Counted from the first letter of the stretch, positions 16,210-24,032 are shown. The stretch: 24,032 bases of DNA from an uncultured Anaerolineaceae bacterium (GCA_938020565.1 CALIHP010000061.1:1-24032), one strand, 5' to 3'. Notes: generated by a model not told the origin, from the sequence alone. Numbers and translations are program-made.

Positions 16210-17970
16210 TTGCCGATGAATTTGGGAAAAAGGTTCCATATTGCCCGGATGTTCGGGTATTCGGGCGAATACCGAAAGTACGCGATCCTGACGCCGCTGC
16301 TGGTATTGGTCGAATGTTTTTTTGATATTCTGATCCCGTACCTGATGGCGATGATGATCGACGTCGGGATCGTCAGGGGCGACGTGGATTACGTCGTTAG
16401 AATCGGGCTGCTGATGATCCTGTTCGCGGTTATTTCGATGATTTTCGGGACGATCGCGGCGCGGACGGCGGTCGTCGGATCGTCCGGCTTCGCGATGAAT
16501 ATCCGGCGGCTGATTTTCGGGAAGATCGAGGATTTCGCGTTCAGGAATACTGAAAGGTTTGGGACGGCATCGCTGATAACGCGGCTGACGACGGATATTT
16601 CCTTTGTTCAGCAGATGTACCAGATGGTGACGCGGCTGTTCGTACGCGCGCCGGCGATGGCGTTGTTCGCGACGGTTATGGCCGTTCGGATCAATCGAAC
16701 GTTGTCGTTCGTCTTTTTCATATCTATTCCGCTCCTGCTCTTCGCGATCGTTTTTATGATCCGCAAGGCGCATCCGCGCTTTATCTCGTACCTGGATAAG
16801 ATGGACAGCATGAACGCGAACGTTCAGGAGAACCTGATCGCGATCCGCGTCGTCAAGGCGTTCGTTCGCGAACGGCACGAGAAAGAGAAATTTGAAATTA
16901 CGTCGAAGGAAGTCCGCGCGGCTCAGGTTTTAGCGGAAAAGGTGGTGATTTGGGGAATGCCGATGATGATGTTCATGATGAACGCGTCGATCGTAGCGAT
17001 TCTCTGGTTCGGCGGGAAGCTGATTGTCGGCGGCGGGATGCTTCCCGGAGAGCTTTTCAGCTTCCTGACTTATTCGCAGCAGATCATGATCGCATTGATG
17101 ATGATTTCGATGGTTTTCGCGATGTACGTTATTTCGCAGGCGTCGGTCAGGCGGATCCTCGACGTAATCGACGAACCGCTTTCGATGACCGACGAGGCGG
17201 GAGACCCGGAGCTGAAGGTTCCCGACGGTTCGATCGAGTTCCGGAACGTTAATTTCAGTTATGCCGCGGACGCGGAGAAGTTGACGCTGAAGAATATCAA
17301 CGTCCGGATCGAGTCGGGCGAGACGATCGGGATTATCGGCGGGACCGGGTCGGGAAAATCGACCTTCGTTCAGCTTATCCCGAGGCTTTACGACGTTTTA
17401 TCCGGCGAGGTCCTTGTCGGGGGGCATGACGTCCGTTCGTATAAGTTCAGGGAGCTGCGCGATTCGGTCGCGATCGTGCTGCAGAAAAACGTCCTCTTTT
17501 CGGGGACGATCGAATCAAACCTGCGTTGGGGTGATCCGGATGCGACCCAGTCGGAGATCGAGCTGGCGGCGAAGACGGCGCAGGCGCATGACTTTATCCT
17601 GAGTTTCCCGGAGGGGTACCAGACTGATCTGGGGCAGGGCGGGGTTAATGTCTCCGGCGGCCAGAAACAGCGGATCAGTATCGCGCGGACGCTGCTCAAG
17701 AAGCCGAAGATCATCATTCTGGACGATTCGACGAGCGCGATCGACGTGGCGACGGAAGCGAAATTCCGGCGTGCGTTCCGCGAAAACTACGCCGATACGA
17801 CCAACCTGATCATCGCGCAGCGGGTCAGTTCGGTCATGAACGCCGATCGGATCCTCGTTATCGACGAGGGGAAGATCGTCGCTTTTGGGAAACATGCAGA
17901 GTTGATGGAAAGCTGCGCGATTTATCGGGAAACCTACGAATCACAGCAGAAAGGGGTTGTGGGCGAATGA
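16210..17970 (+). CDS. ABC exporter half-transporter with degenerate ATP site (subunit 1)
   Basis: The 586-residue protein fuses a six-span exporter domain (about 1-320) to an ATPase domain. Walker A is GGTGSGKST (377-385) and the signature VSGGQ (481-485) is good. After Walker B (IIILD, Asp505) the expected catalytic Glu is Asp506, and the switch His is Gln537 (IIAQRVSS). This is the pattern of the weak subunit in heterodimeric exporters such as the LmrCD and TM287/288 type. Translation may start at TTG 16210, six bases after AAAGGA, or at ATG 16216, two codons on. The start of subunit 2 overlaps its stop by four bases. Likely cargo is a drug, lipid or peptide, not readable here. Confidence 0.92.
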   Translation: MPMNLGKRFHIARMFGYSGEYRKYAILTPLLVLVECFFDILIPYLMAMMIDVGIVRGDVDYVVRIGLLMILFAVISMIFGTIAARTAVVGSSGFAMNIRRLIFGKIEDFAFRNTERFGTASLITRLTTDISFVQQMYQMVTRLFVRAPAMALFATVMAVRINRTLSFVFFISIPLLLFAIVFMIRKAHPRFISYLDKMDSMNANVQENLIAIRVVKAFVRERHEKEKFEITSKEVRAAQVLAEKVVIWGMPMMMFMMNASIVAILWFGGKLIVGGGMLPGELFSFLTYSQQIMIALMMISMVFAMYVISQASVRRILDVIDEPLSMTDEAGDPELKVPDGSIEFRNVNFSYAADAEKLTLKNINVRIESGETIGIIGGTGSGKSTFVQLIPRLYDVLSGEVLVGGHDVRSYKFRELRDSVAIVLQKNVLFSGTIESNLRWGDPDATQSEIELAAKTAQAHDFILSFPEGYQTDLGQGGVNVSGGQKQRISIARTLLKKPKIIILDDSTSAIDVATEAKFRRAFRENYADTTNLIIAQRVSSVMNADRILVIDEGKIVAFGKHAELMESCAIYRETYESQQKGVVGE

Positions 17971-19844
17971 ACCAGGAGAAAGGGACGGCTGAGAAAGAGG
18001 CGCTGCGGAACGCCTCGGTATGGAAGACGCTGCTGCGGATCCTGGTTTACCTGAAGGACTACAGGCTGCAGCTGGTCCTGGCGCTGCTGATGGCGGTTGT
18101 GACGGCGGTCGCTTCGGTCGGGGGAACGTACCTGCTCCGGTCGGTTATTAACGACGCGATTGTCCCGCTGATTGGAAGCGAATCCCCGGACTTCGCGCCG
18201 CTGATCCGGATCCTGACGCGGATGGGAGCGATTTACCTGATGGGGATCGCGACGAGTTATTTTTCCGGACTGATTATGGTTTACGTCAGTTCCGGCATGC
18301 TGCTGCGGCTGCGGATCGACATGTTTTCCAAGGTCGAGTCGCTTCCGATCGGCTATTTTGACAGCCGGACGCACGGCGAGATCATGAGCCATTTTACCAA
18401 CGACGCGCAGACGATGCGCGAGATGGTTGGGAATTCGCTTCCGAACCTGATCAACAGCCTGATTTCGATTATCGGCGTGGTCGCGATGATGGTCGTCTTG
18501 AGCTGGAAGCTTTTCCTGCTGGTCCTGATCCAGGTGGGGTTTATTTTCCTGGTTGTCCGGATCGTCGGCGGCCGCGGTCAGAAATATTACCGCGCGCAGC
18601 AGACAGATCTGGCCGCGGTTAACGGTTACGCCGAGGAATATATCGAGGGCCAGAAGGTCGTCAAGGTCTTTTCGCACGAGGCGGAGGTCAAGAAGCAGTT
18701 CGACGTCCTGAGCCGGGATCTTTTCGATTCAGGTTCAGAATCGCAGTCGTTTTCGCTGATGGTGATGCCGATCCTGGCGAACGCGTCATACGTTCATTAC
18801 GCGTTAACCGCGATGGCAGGGGCAGTGCTGACGATTCATGGGATGATGGATATCGGGACGATCGGGTCGTTTCTTCAGTATACGCGGAACTTCACCATGC
18901 CGATCAATAACATTTCGCAGCAGCTGAACGCGATTTTCGCGGCGGTCGCCGGGGCGGAACGGATTTTCAGCCTGCTGGACGAGCGTCCTGAGATCGACGA
19001 TGGCGGAGTCGAGCTGGTCGAGGCGCCGGCGGACGATCCGGCGATGAGCGAGGCGGTCGGGGGAATGGCCTGGCGAACGGTTCGCGACGGGAAGCCGGCT
19101 TTGATTCCGTTCCGCGGGGACGTCCGTTTTCATGACGTCACGTTTTCTTACGTTCCCGGCGAGCCGATCCTGAAGAACGTCAGCCTCTACGCCAAGCCGG
19201 GTCAGAAAATCGCGTTCGTCGGTTCGACGGGCGCGGGGAAAACGACGGTGATCAACCTGATTACGCGGTTCTACGACGTCGATTCGGGAATGATTACGAT
19301 CGATGGGATCGATATCCGTGAAATCCGAAAGAACAGCCTGCGTTCGTCGCTCGGGATGGTCCTTCAGGATACGCACCTGTTTACCGGGACGGTCATGGAA
19401 AATATCCGCTACGGGCGGCTGGCGGCGACGGACGCCGAGGTTATCGCGGCGGCGAAGGCGGCGAACGCCGATTCGTTCATCCGCCATCTTCCGGACGGGT
19501 ACCAGACGATGATCGTGAACGATGGGATGAACCTGAGCCAGGGGCAGCGCCAGCTGCTGGCGATCGCGCGCGCGGCGGTCGCTGATCCGCCGATCCTGAT
19601 TCTGGACGAGGCGACGTCGTCGATCGACACGCGGACGGAAATGCTGATTTCCCGGGCGATGGACCGGCTGATGGAAAACCGGACGGTCTTCGTCATCGCG
19701 CATCGTCTGTCGACGGTCCGGAACGCGAACGCGATTATCGTATTGGAGCACGGCGAAATTATCGAGCGCGGGGACCATCAGGCGCTTATCGATTCGCGCG
19801 GGCGTTATTACCGCTTATCGACCGGTCAGGCGGAATTAGCTTAG
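17967..19844 (+). CDS. ABC exporter half-transporter, catalytic partner (subunit 2)
   Basis: The 625-residue partner also joins a six-span domain (about 1-330) to an ATPase domain. Walker A is GSTGAGKTT (419-427), and Walker B has Asp547 followed by catalytic Glu548 (LILDEATSSID). The switch residue is His579 (VIAHRLST). Its signature is LSQGQ (523-527) instead of LSGGQ. In the dimer this signature faces the Walker site of subunit 1, which is itself degenerate, so one site is weak and the other canonical. A linker of about 35 extra residues (roughly 340-375, Asp/Glu/Ala-rich) lies between the membrane and ATPase parts. It starts at ATGA overlapping subunit 1. A strong hairpin follows 22 bases after the stop. 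Confidence 0.93.
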   Translation: MNQEKGTAEKEALRNASVWKTLLRILVYLKDYRLQLVLALLMAVVTAVASVGGTYLLRSVINDAIVPLIGSESPDFAPLIRILTRMGAIYLMGIATSYFSGLIMVYVSSGMLLRLRIDMFSKVESLPIGYFDSRTHGEIMSHFTNDAQTMREMVGNSLPNLINSLISIIGVVAMMVVLSWKLFLLVLIQVGFIFLVVRIVGGRGQKYYRAQQTDLAAVNGYAEEYIEGQKVVKVFSHEAEVKKQFDVLSRDLFDSGSESQSFSLMVMPILANASYVHYALTAMAGAVLTIHGMMDIGTIGSFLQYTRNFTMPINNISQQLNAIFAAVAGAERIFSLLDERPEIDDGGVELVEAPADDPAMSEAVGGMAWRTVRDGKPALIPFRGDVRFHDVTFSYVPGEPILKNVSLYAKPGQKIAFVGSTGAGKTTVINLITRFYDVDSGMITIDGIDIREIRKNSLRSSLGMVLQDTHLFTGTVMENIRYGRLAATDAEVIAAAKAANADSFIRHLPDGYQTMIVNDGMNLSQGQRQLLAIARAAVADPPILILDEATSSIDTRTEMLISRAMDRLMENRTVFVIAHRLSTVRNANAIIVLEHGEIIERGDHQALIDSRGRYYRLSTGQAELA

Positions 19845-19866
19845 CCGGGCTGACCAGCGGAAACGA

Positions 19867-19906
19867 AAGACCGCGCGGAATCATCATCGCGCGGTCTTCA
19901 ATTTTA
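19867..19906. terminator. Bidirectional intrinsic terminator candidate
   Basis: AAGACCGCGCG (19867-19877) pairs perfectly with CGCGCGGTCTT (19888-19898) around a ten-base loop. CAATTTTAA follows on the plus strand, giving a short T-run. It lies between the plus-strand exporter stop (19844) and the minus-strand methyltransferase stop (19904-19906). The same stem could act for both, though on the minus strand the following sequence (TTTCGTTTCC) is weaker. Confidence 0.8.
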
Positions 19907-20560
19907 ATTCAGGCTGGCTTCGATGAAATAATGCTTGCTGTTCCTTGGCTTGCCGTTGAAGAGACACTGATCAACGTGACGGACGTTGATCAGGTTGAAC
20001 CCGGCGAACAGGCGCGGCAGATCGTCGAAATCAGCGTAGAAATGAGGAATTCCGTTTTCGGGGCCGTCTTCGATCTTGACGATCGTGCTGGCGTCGATTC
20101 TGGGGAACCCCGCGTCCTTAAACGACCAGGCTCCCTTGGAGCCGAGGGTCAGGTAAAGCCGGCCCTTCGGCTTCAGGACGCGCTTTATTTCGCTGATGAT
20201 CTTTTGAATTCCGACTGAATCGGTATGGAACACGGTATGAAAGGCGAAAACTGCGTCGAAAGCGTTATCGTTATATGGAAGATTGAGCATGTCGGCGGTT
20301 TCGGCCCGGATCGTTAAATTTTCACGTTCGGCCCATGCGTTGAGATGATCCACGGCGTCCTTGGAAAGGTCGAAGGCGCTGACTCGGAAGCCGCGCTGCG
20401 CGAAGAGGATGGCGTGCCGCCCCAGGCCGCAGCCGAAATCGAGGACGCTTTCGACGCCGTCCGTCTTCCAGCGTTCGGCGATCGCGCGGCTCTCGTCGGA
20501 GGGCTCGATCCAAACGGGGTTTTCAGAGAGCTTCCAGTTCCAGGGTTTCGATAGGGTCAT
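19904..20560 (-). CDS. Class I SAM-dependent methyltransferase
   Basis: The 218-residue protein has the Rossmann-type methyltransferase core. Motif I is VLDFGCGLGRH (39-49), with Asp64 in SAFDLSKDA at the end of strand 2. Later come ETADMLNLPYND, DAVFAFHTVFHTD and an IKRVLKPKGRLYLTLGS segment. These are typical of the Methyltransf_11/25 families. The substrate cannot be told; family members act on small molecules, quinone precursors or other targets. Length and motifs are complete, with no signal peptide. GGCAGG lies about seven bases before the ATG. It is a single gene on the minus strand, opposite both neighbours. Confidence 0.88.
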   Translation of the reverse strand: MTLSKPWNWKLSENPVWIEPSDESRAIAERWKTDGVESVLDFGCGLGRHAILFAQRGFRVSAFDLSKDAVDHLNAWAERENLTIRAETADMLNLPYNDNAFDAVFAFHTVFHTDSVGIQKIISEIKRVLKPKGRLYLTLGSKGAWSFKDAGFPRIDASTIVKIEDGPENGIPHFYADFDDLPRLFAGFNLINVRHVDQCLFNGKPRNSKHYFIEASLN

Positions 20561-20708
20561 CTATGGCCTGCCTTTCTTTCGGCGCGTCGGGCTTCAGGCC
20601 TATTATACTTCTTTAGAAGCGGGCGTTCCGCTTACAGGAATTGCGGGATGCGGACGATGCGGTTAAGATTGATGCAGGGTAATCCCGCGAGAGACAGGAT
20701 GGGAATTT
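20561..20708. promoter_or_regulatory. Divergent promoter region between methyltransferase and NAD synthetase genes
   Basis: On the minus strand a perfect TATAAT (20602-20607) stands 42 bases before the methyltransferase start, though its -35 box is poor. On the plus strand TTGCGG (20641-20646) and TAAGAT (20664-20669) are 17 bases apart. AGGATGGG (20696-20703) then precedes the ATG at 20709. Small stems exist (CTTCT/AGAAG, AAGCGG/CCGCTT near 20608-20633). I see no recognisable NAD riboswitch. Confidence 0.4.
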
Positions 20709-22616
20709 ATGGACTATGGATTTATTCAGGCTGCGGCTTGTTCGCCCGAGGTGATCACAGCAAACCCGAGCGCGAACGCTGAGGCGATGGCTGTACGGAT
20801 CGCGGAGTCCGCGGCGGCGGGGGCGCGGATCGCGGTTTTTCCGGAATTGGCGCTGACCGGGTATAGCTGCGGCGATTTGCTGCGGCAGCAGGCGCTGCTG
20901 GACGCGGCGGAGGCGTCGCTCGCGCGGATCGTTTCGGCGACGGCGGGGACGGAAATCTTTGTCGTCGTCGGGCTGCCGTTCCGGCGGGAGGGACGGATTT
21001 ACGACGTGGCGGCGGCGGTCGCGAACGGTCGAATTTCAGGCATCGTCCCGAAGAGCTGGATTTCCGGAAACGGAGACGTCTTCGCTTCGGGGCAGGACAC
21101 GGGCGGAACGGCGCGGATTCTTGGGGAAGAGGTTCCGTTTGGGACGGACCTGCTGTTCCGTTGCGCCGAGCTGCCGGAGCTGACGATTGGAATTGAAATC
21201 GGCGACGACGCGGAGCTTCCAGTTCCGCCGTCGATTGCGGCTGCGGCGGCGGGGGCGACGGTCATTGCGAACAGCTCTGCGCGCCCTGAAATTGTCGGAA
21301 AGGCCCGGGCTCGGCGGGCGCTCCTTCGCGCGGTTTCGGCGCGGCTTCAGGCCGGGTATATCTCCGCGGAAGCGGGATTCGGCGAGTCGACGACGGACGC
21401 GGTTTTCGCGGGTCAGAATCTTATCGTCGAAAACGGCGAAATTCTCGCGGAGAGCGAACCGTTCGGCGCTGGATTCGCGGTCAGCGAGATCGATCTGGAG
21501 CTGATCCTGAACGAGAGGCGGCGGACGAGGCGCCCCGGTCCGGCGGGAGAACGCAATTTTCGGATTGTTCCGTTTTCGCTGACGCGGCGGCGGACGGCGC
21601 TGACGCGGCGGTTCAGCGCGACGCCGTTCATTCCGGACGACGCCGCTGAGCTGGCGGCGCGCTGCGAAACGATTTTCGCGATTCAGCGGACCGGGCTGGC
21701 AACGCGGTTGGAACGGGCGCGCGTTCATTCGGCGGTTTTGGGAATTTCAGGCGGGTTGGATTCGACGCTGGCGCTGCTGGTCGCGGCCCGGACGATGAAA
21801 GCGCTGGGCTGGCCAATGAGCCGGATCGTGGCGGTGACGATGCCCGGGTTTGGAACGACGGCGCGGACGAAGTCGAACGCAGTGAAGATGTGCGAAGTGA
21901 TTGGCGCGACGGTCCGGGAGATCCCGATTGGGCCCGCCGTCCGGCAGCATTTTGAGGACCTGGGGCATGATCCGGACGATCATTCGCTTTTGTACGAAAA
22001 CGCGCAGGCGCGCGAACGAACGCAGATCCTGATGGACGTCTGTCATCAGGTGAACGGGCTGGTCGTTGGAACGGGGGATCTTTCAGAGCTGGCGCTGGGC
22101 TGGGCGACGTATAATGGCGATCATATGAGTATGTACGGGGTTAACGCCGGGGTCCCGAAGACGCTGGTTCGCTGCCTCGTCCGTCATGCCGCTGCGGCAG
22201 CGGAGAACGCGGCGCTGAAAGCGGTCCTGTTCGATGTATTGGATACGCCGGTCAGTCCGGAGCTGCTTCCGACCGCGGGCGGAACGATGACGCAGCTGAC
22301 CGAGTCGATCCTGGGGTCGTATGAGCTGCATGACTTCTATTTGTACATGACGGTCCGACGCGGGTTCCCGCCTCGGAAGACGCTGTATCTGGCGGAGCGC
22401 GCGTTCGCCGGTCGGGCGGATCGGACGCGGCTTCGCGAGACGTTAACGATATTCCTGAAGCGGTTTTTCGCGAATCAGTTCAAGCGTTCCTGTCTCCCGG
22501 ACGGACCGAAGGTCGGATCGGTCGGGCTTTCGCCGCGCGGCGATTGGCGGATGCCTTCGGACGCGGCGGTTCAGGTCTGGCTGGACGATCTGGCGCGGGA
22601 GGATGAACTTGATTAG
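20709..22616 (+). CDS. nadE: NAD+ synthetase of the glutamine-dependent type, with altered glutaminase site
   Basis: The enzyme makes NAD+ from nicotinate adenine dinucleotide, ATP and an amide nitrogen source. The 635 residues have an N-terminal nitrilase-like glutaminase domain (about 1-275) and a C-terminal synthetase domain (about 320-620). The synthetase half looks active: PP-loop SGGLDST (347-353), TGDLSELALGWATYNGDH (455-472) and QFKRSCLPDGPKVGS near the end, the type seen in actinobacterial NadE. In the glutaminase half, Glu46 (FPELALTGY) and Lys115 (IVPKSW) are present. The catalytic Cys expected in the EIC(E/D)D segment is Gly165 (GIEIGDD), codon GGC at 21201-21203. The Tyr-x-Glu-Phe-Tyr stretch usual after Lys is also lost. 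It may therefore rely on free ammonia. The lipoprotein gene overlaps its 3' end. Confidence 0.92.
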   Translation: MDYGFIQAAACSPEVITANPSANAEAMAVRIAESAAAGARIAVFPELALTGYSCGDLLRQQALLDAAEASLARIVSATAGTEIFVVVGLPFRREGRIYDVAAAVANGRISGIVPKSWISGNGDVFASGQDTGGTARILGEEVPFGTDLLFRCAELPELTIGIEIGDDAELPVPPSIAAAAAGATVIANSSARPEIVGKARARRALLRAVSARLQAGYISAEAGFGESTTDAVFAGQNLIVENGEILAESEPFGAGFAVSEIDLELILNERRRTRRPGPAGERNFRIVPFSLTRRRTALTRRFSATPFIPDDAAELAARCETIFAIQRTGLATRLERARVHSAVLGISGGLDSTLALLVAARTMKALGWPMSRIVAVTMPGFGTTARTKSNAVKMCEVIGATVREIPIGPAVRQHFEDLGHDPDDHSLLYENAQARERTQILMDVCHQVNGLVVGTGDLSELALGWATYNGDHMSMYGVNAGVPKTLVRCLVRHAAAAAENAALKAVLFDVLDTPVSPELLPTAGGTMTQLTESILGSYELHDFYLYMTVRRGFPPRKTLYLAERAFAGRADRTRLRETLTIFLKRFFANQFKRSCLPDGPKVGSVGLSPRGDWRMPSDAAVQVWLDDLAREDELD

Positions 22617-23880
22617 ACGATGGCGCTGGGTTCTTTTGGCGGCGCTGCCGCTGTTTTGCGGGGGCTGTTCGCTGGTCGAGATTGCGCTGGACGTTACTCC
22701 GATTGTGGTGGAGCGGACGGCGACGCCGCTGATTAATATTGCTTCGCTGCCGACGCTGCCGCGGTTGGCGGCGGAAGTAACGGCGACCGCGGAAATCAGC
22801 GAAGGATCGGCGAACGGCGAAGGCTCGATTTCGTACGATAACGAGCCGGATATTTTCCGGAATTACGCCGGTGACGAGTATGCGGCGGAGAAGGGCGCGG
22901 CGGTCAGGCTCCGGGGTCGGGTTGGAACGATTTTGACCGATTCGTTCGAGCTGGATGAGACTTGGGCAAACGTGACGGTGAAGTGCGACGACGGCTGTTT
23001 CCTGACGGACGGAGCGAAGCGGCAGCTGGGTTTTTCGAGCCTTCGACAGGGCGACGAGGCGATCGTTTTCGGCGCGACGGATGGGGACGACGCGGCGACG
23101 ATTATTGCGGACCTGATCGTCGTCCGCGACCCGAAGCGGACCGCCGCGGTCCAGTTCGATCCGGAAGCGTTGTCGCTTCCATACGGGTTCCACTATGCCG
23201 AATATGAGCTGACGGGTGCGCCGGAGCTGGTGCCGTTATCGTTTGAGACGAGGACGGGCGAGCTGGACGTTCCGGCGACGTTGTCGGGCCGGCTGAAATT
23301 GTCGCTTTCGGAGCAGAGCCGGTACGCGTATGGGGCGTACGGCGAGGTTTACAGCACCGGTACGGAATATACGAACCCGATGAACCGCGCGGTCGGGTAT
23401 CCGACGCGGGCGCAGCTGAGCGTTTATTCGAACGCGTATGAGTTTTTTACGATGTGGTTCCCGTACGTCGTCGCCCCCTTCCAGCAGGTTTCAGGAATTT
23501 TGAATTACGGCGGAGACTGGTTCTTATCGCTGCGGCTGACGGTCGATATTGATCCGGATCCGGCGGTTTCCGAAATTGTCAGCGGCGACCGGACGATCAT
23601 GAGCCAGCTGAATTTTGACCGTGCCTATGGGTACGTCCGAACGTTCGGCCTGTCTATTTTGAATTCGACCCTGTTCTATTTTCATGAGCGTGAGAACGGG
23701 TTGGGATTCTCGTTGAACCGGACGGATTACGCGCTTGGATTTGACGAAATTCTTTTCGGTCAGCTTCGGCCGTATGCGGAGCTGAATCCTTTTTATTCGG
23801 ATTACCTGATCGCCTTTTTCGGGAAGCGCGGCGAGAACTGGTACTACGCTGAGATCACGGCGGATCCACCGGCGTATTAA
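22609..23880 (+). CDS. Probable lipoprotein with OB-fold-like domain, unknown function
   Basis: The start is debatable. I prefer TTG at 22609, six bases after GGGAGG (22597-22602); the ATG at 22603 touches that site. The product begins MIRRWRWVLLAALPLFCGGC, a lipoprotein signal with Cys20 as the likely lipidation site, although the residue three before it is Cys, not Leu. A Thr/Ala-rich stretch follows. A beta-rich segment (about 97-175: VRLRGRVGTILTD, WANVTVKCDDGCFL, GDEAIVFGATDGDD) looks like an OB fold. The last 230 residues are rich in Tyr, Phe and Gly and form no domain I know. It should sit on the outer face of the membrane. It overlaps the NAD synthetase gene by eight bases, suggesting coupled translation without an obvious functional link. 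Confidence 0.75.
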   Translation: MIRRWRWVLLAALPLFCGGCSLVEIALDVTPIVVERTATPLINIASLPTLPRLAAEVTATAEISEGSANGEGSISYDNEPDIFRNYAGDEYAAEKGAAVRLRGRVGTILTDSFELDETWANVTVKCDDGCFLTDGAKRQLGFSSLRQGDEAIVFGATDGDDAATIIADLIVVRDPKRTAAVQFDPEALSLPYGFHYAEYELTGAPELVPLSFETRTGELDVPATLSGRLKLSLSEQSRYAYGAYGEVYSTGTEYTNPMNRAVGYPTRAQLSVYSNAYEFFTMWFPYVVAPFQQVSGILNYGGDWFLSLRLTVDIDPDPAVSEIVSGDRTIMSQLNFDRAYGYVRTFGLSILNSTLFYFHERENGLGFSLNRTDYALGFDEILFGQLRPYAELNPFYSDYLIAFFGKRGENWYYAEITADPPAY

Positions 23881-23903
23881 CCCGGTTGGCCGGTGTCCCC
23901 AGC

Positions 23904-23928
23904 GTATCGTCGGGTCCCCGGATACCCG
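23904..23928 (+). other. Hairpin downstream of the lipoprotein gene
   Basis: GTATC (23904-23908) pairs with GATAC (23921-23925), and inside it CGG can pair with CCG around a four-base loop, with a two-base bulge. An alternative stem pairs CGGGT (23911-23915) with ACCCG (23924-23928). No T-run follows, so a classic terminator is not shown, but this is the only structured element after the operon. Confidence 0.35.
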
Positions 23929-23943
23929 GAAACAGCGGCTGGT

Positions 23944-23967
23944 TCGCTACGCTCGCTACGCTCGCTA
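23944..23967 (+). repeat. Short tandem repeat of a 9-base unit
   Basis: The unit TCGCTACGC occurs twice in full (23944-23952 and 23953-23961), followed by a partial third copy TCGCTA (23962-23967). It lies in non-coding sequence 64 bases after the lipoprotein stop. Confidence 0.85.
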
Positions 23968-24013
23968 TTTTCGTCAGTGTTGGTTTGTCAATGATGCGTT
24001 ACAAGTTTGAAAG

Positions 24014-24032
24014 ATGAATCTTAAGGAACTGA
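24014..24032 (+). CDS. Possible start of a gene cut by the window edge
   Basis: An ATG at 24014 opens a frame reading MNLKEL up to the right edge without a stop. A GAAAG close before it is a poor ribosome binding site. Six codons cannot prove a gene. Confidence 0.2.

Noticed and set aside
20561..20708. Possible NAD-sensing riboswitch ahead of nadE
   Set aside because: The leader is short and I could not match it to any known conserved core; only small local stems are visible.
1..24032. Search for CRISPR arrays, insertion sequences, phage genes, tRNA or rRNA
   Set aside because: No regularly spaced repeats, no transposase or integrase motifs, no cloverleaf or rRNA-like stretch were recognised by eye.

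Overview
The window looks like an ordinary chromosomal stretch of a GC-rich bacterium, most likely a member of Chloroflexota (class Anaerolineae). This is a judgement, not a database result. It rests on a membrane-anchored C39-like/TPR protein with a long Thr-Pro linker, a lipoprotein with a similar N-terminal design, MarR plus paired ABC exporter genes, an SbcCD pair, and strong GC bias with long antisense shadow ORFs. I see no phage, transposon, CRISPR, rRNA or tRNA signal.

Layout. The left edge (1-1072) carries the 3' part of a polytopic membrane protein. A 115-residue orphan (1176-1523) and an anchored C39-like/TPR protein (1611-2948) follow. Next comes a long same-strand run, tightly packed from 4244 on: SbcD nuclease (2966-4198), a CNNM/CorC-type membrane protein with CBS domains (4244-5602), SbcC ATPase (5599-8199), and two GT4 glycosyltransferases (8226-9320, 9317-10567). 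From 10655 to 12616 two genes run on the minus strand: a double zinc-ribbon membrane protein and a TPM-domain secreted/anchored protein.

The plus strand resumes with a FecCD-type importer: permease, ATPase, permease (12804-15598), with no substrate-binding protein nearby. A MarR regulator (15733-16191) is then followed by two half-size ABC exporters (16210-17970, 17967-19844). A perfect 11-bp hairpin (19867-19898) closes this block against a minus-strand SAM methyltransferase (19904-20560). The last block is a glutamine-dependent-type NAD+ synthetase (20709-22616) overlapping a lipoprotein gene (22609-23880). It ends in a short intergenic region with a hairpin and a 9-bp tandem repeat.

The strongest observations are three. 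The NAD+ synthetase keeps its synthetase half but has Gly where the glutaminase catalytic Cys should be. The two ABC exporters carry complementary deviations that mark an asymmetric heterodimer with one degenerate ATP site. The sbcD and sbcC genes are split by a CNNM/CorC-type gene and run on into two glycosyltransferases with stop/start overlaps. I did not find a clear wholly new defence or mobile system.
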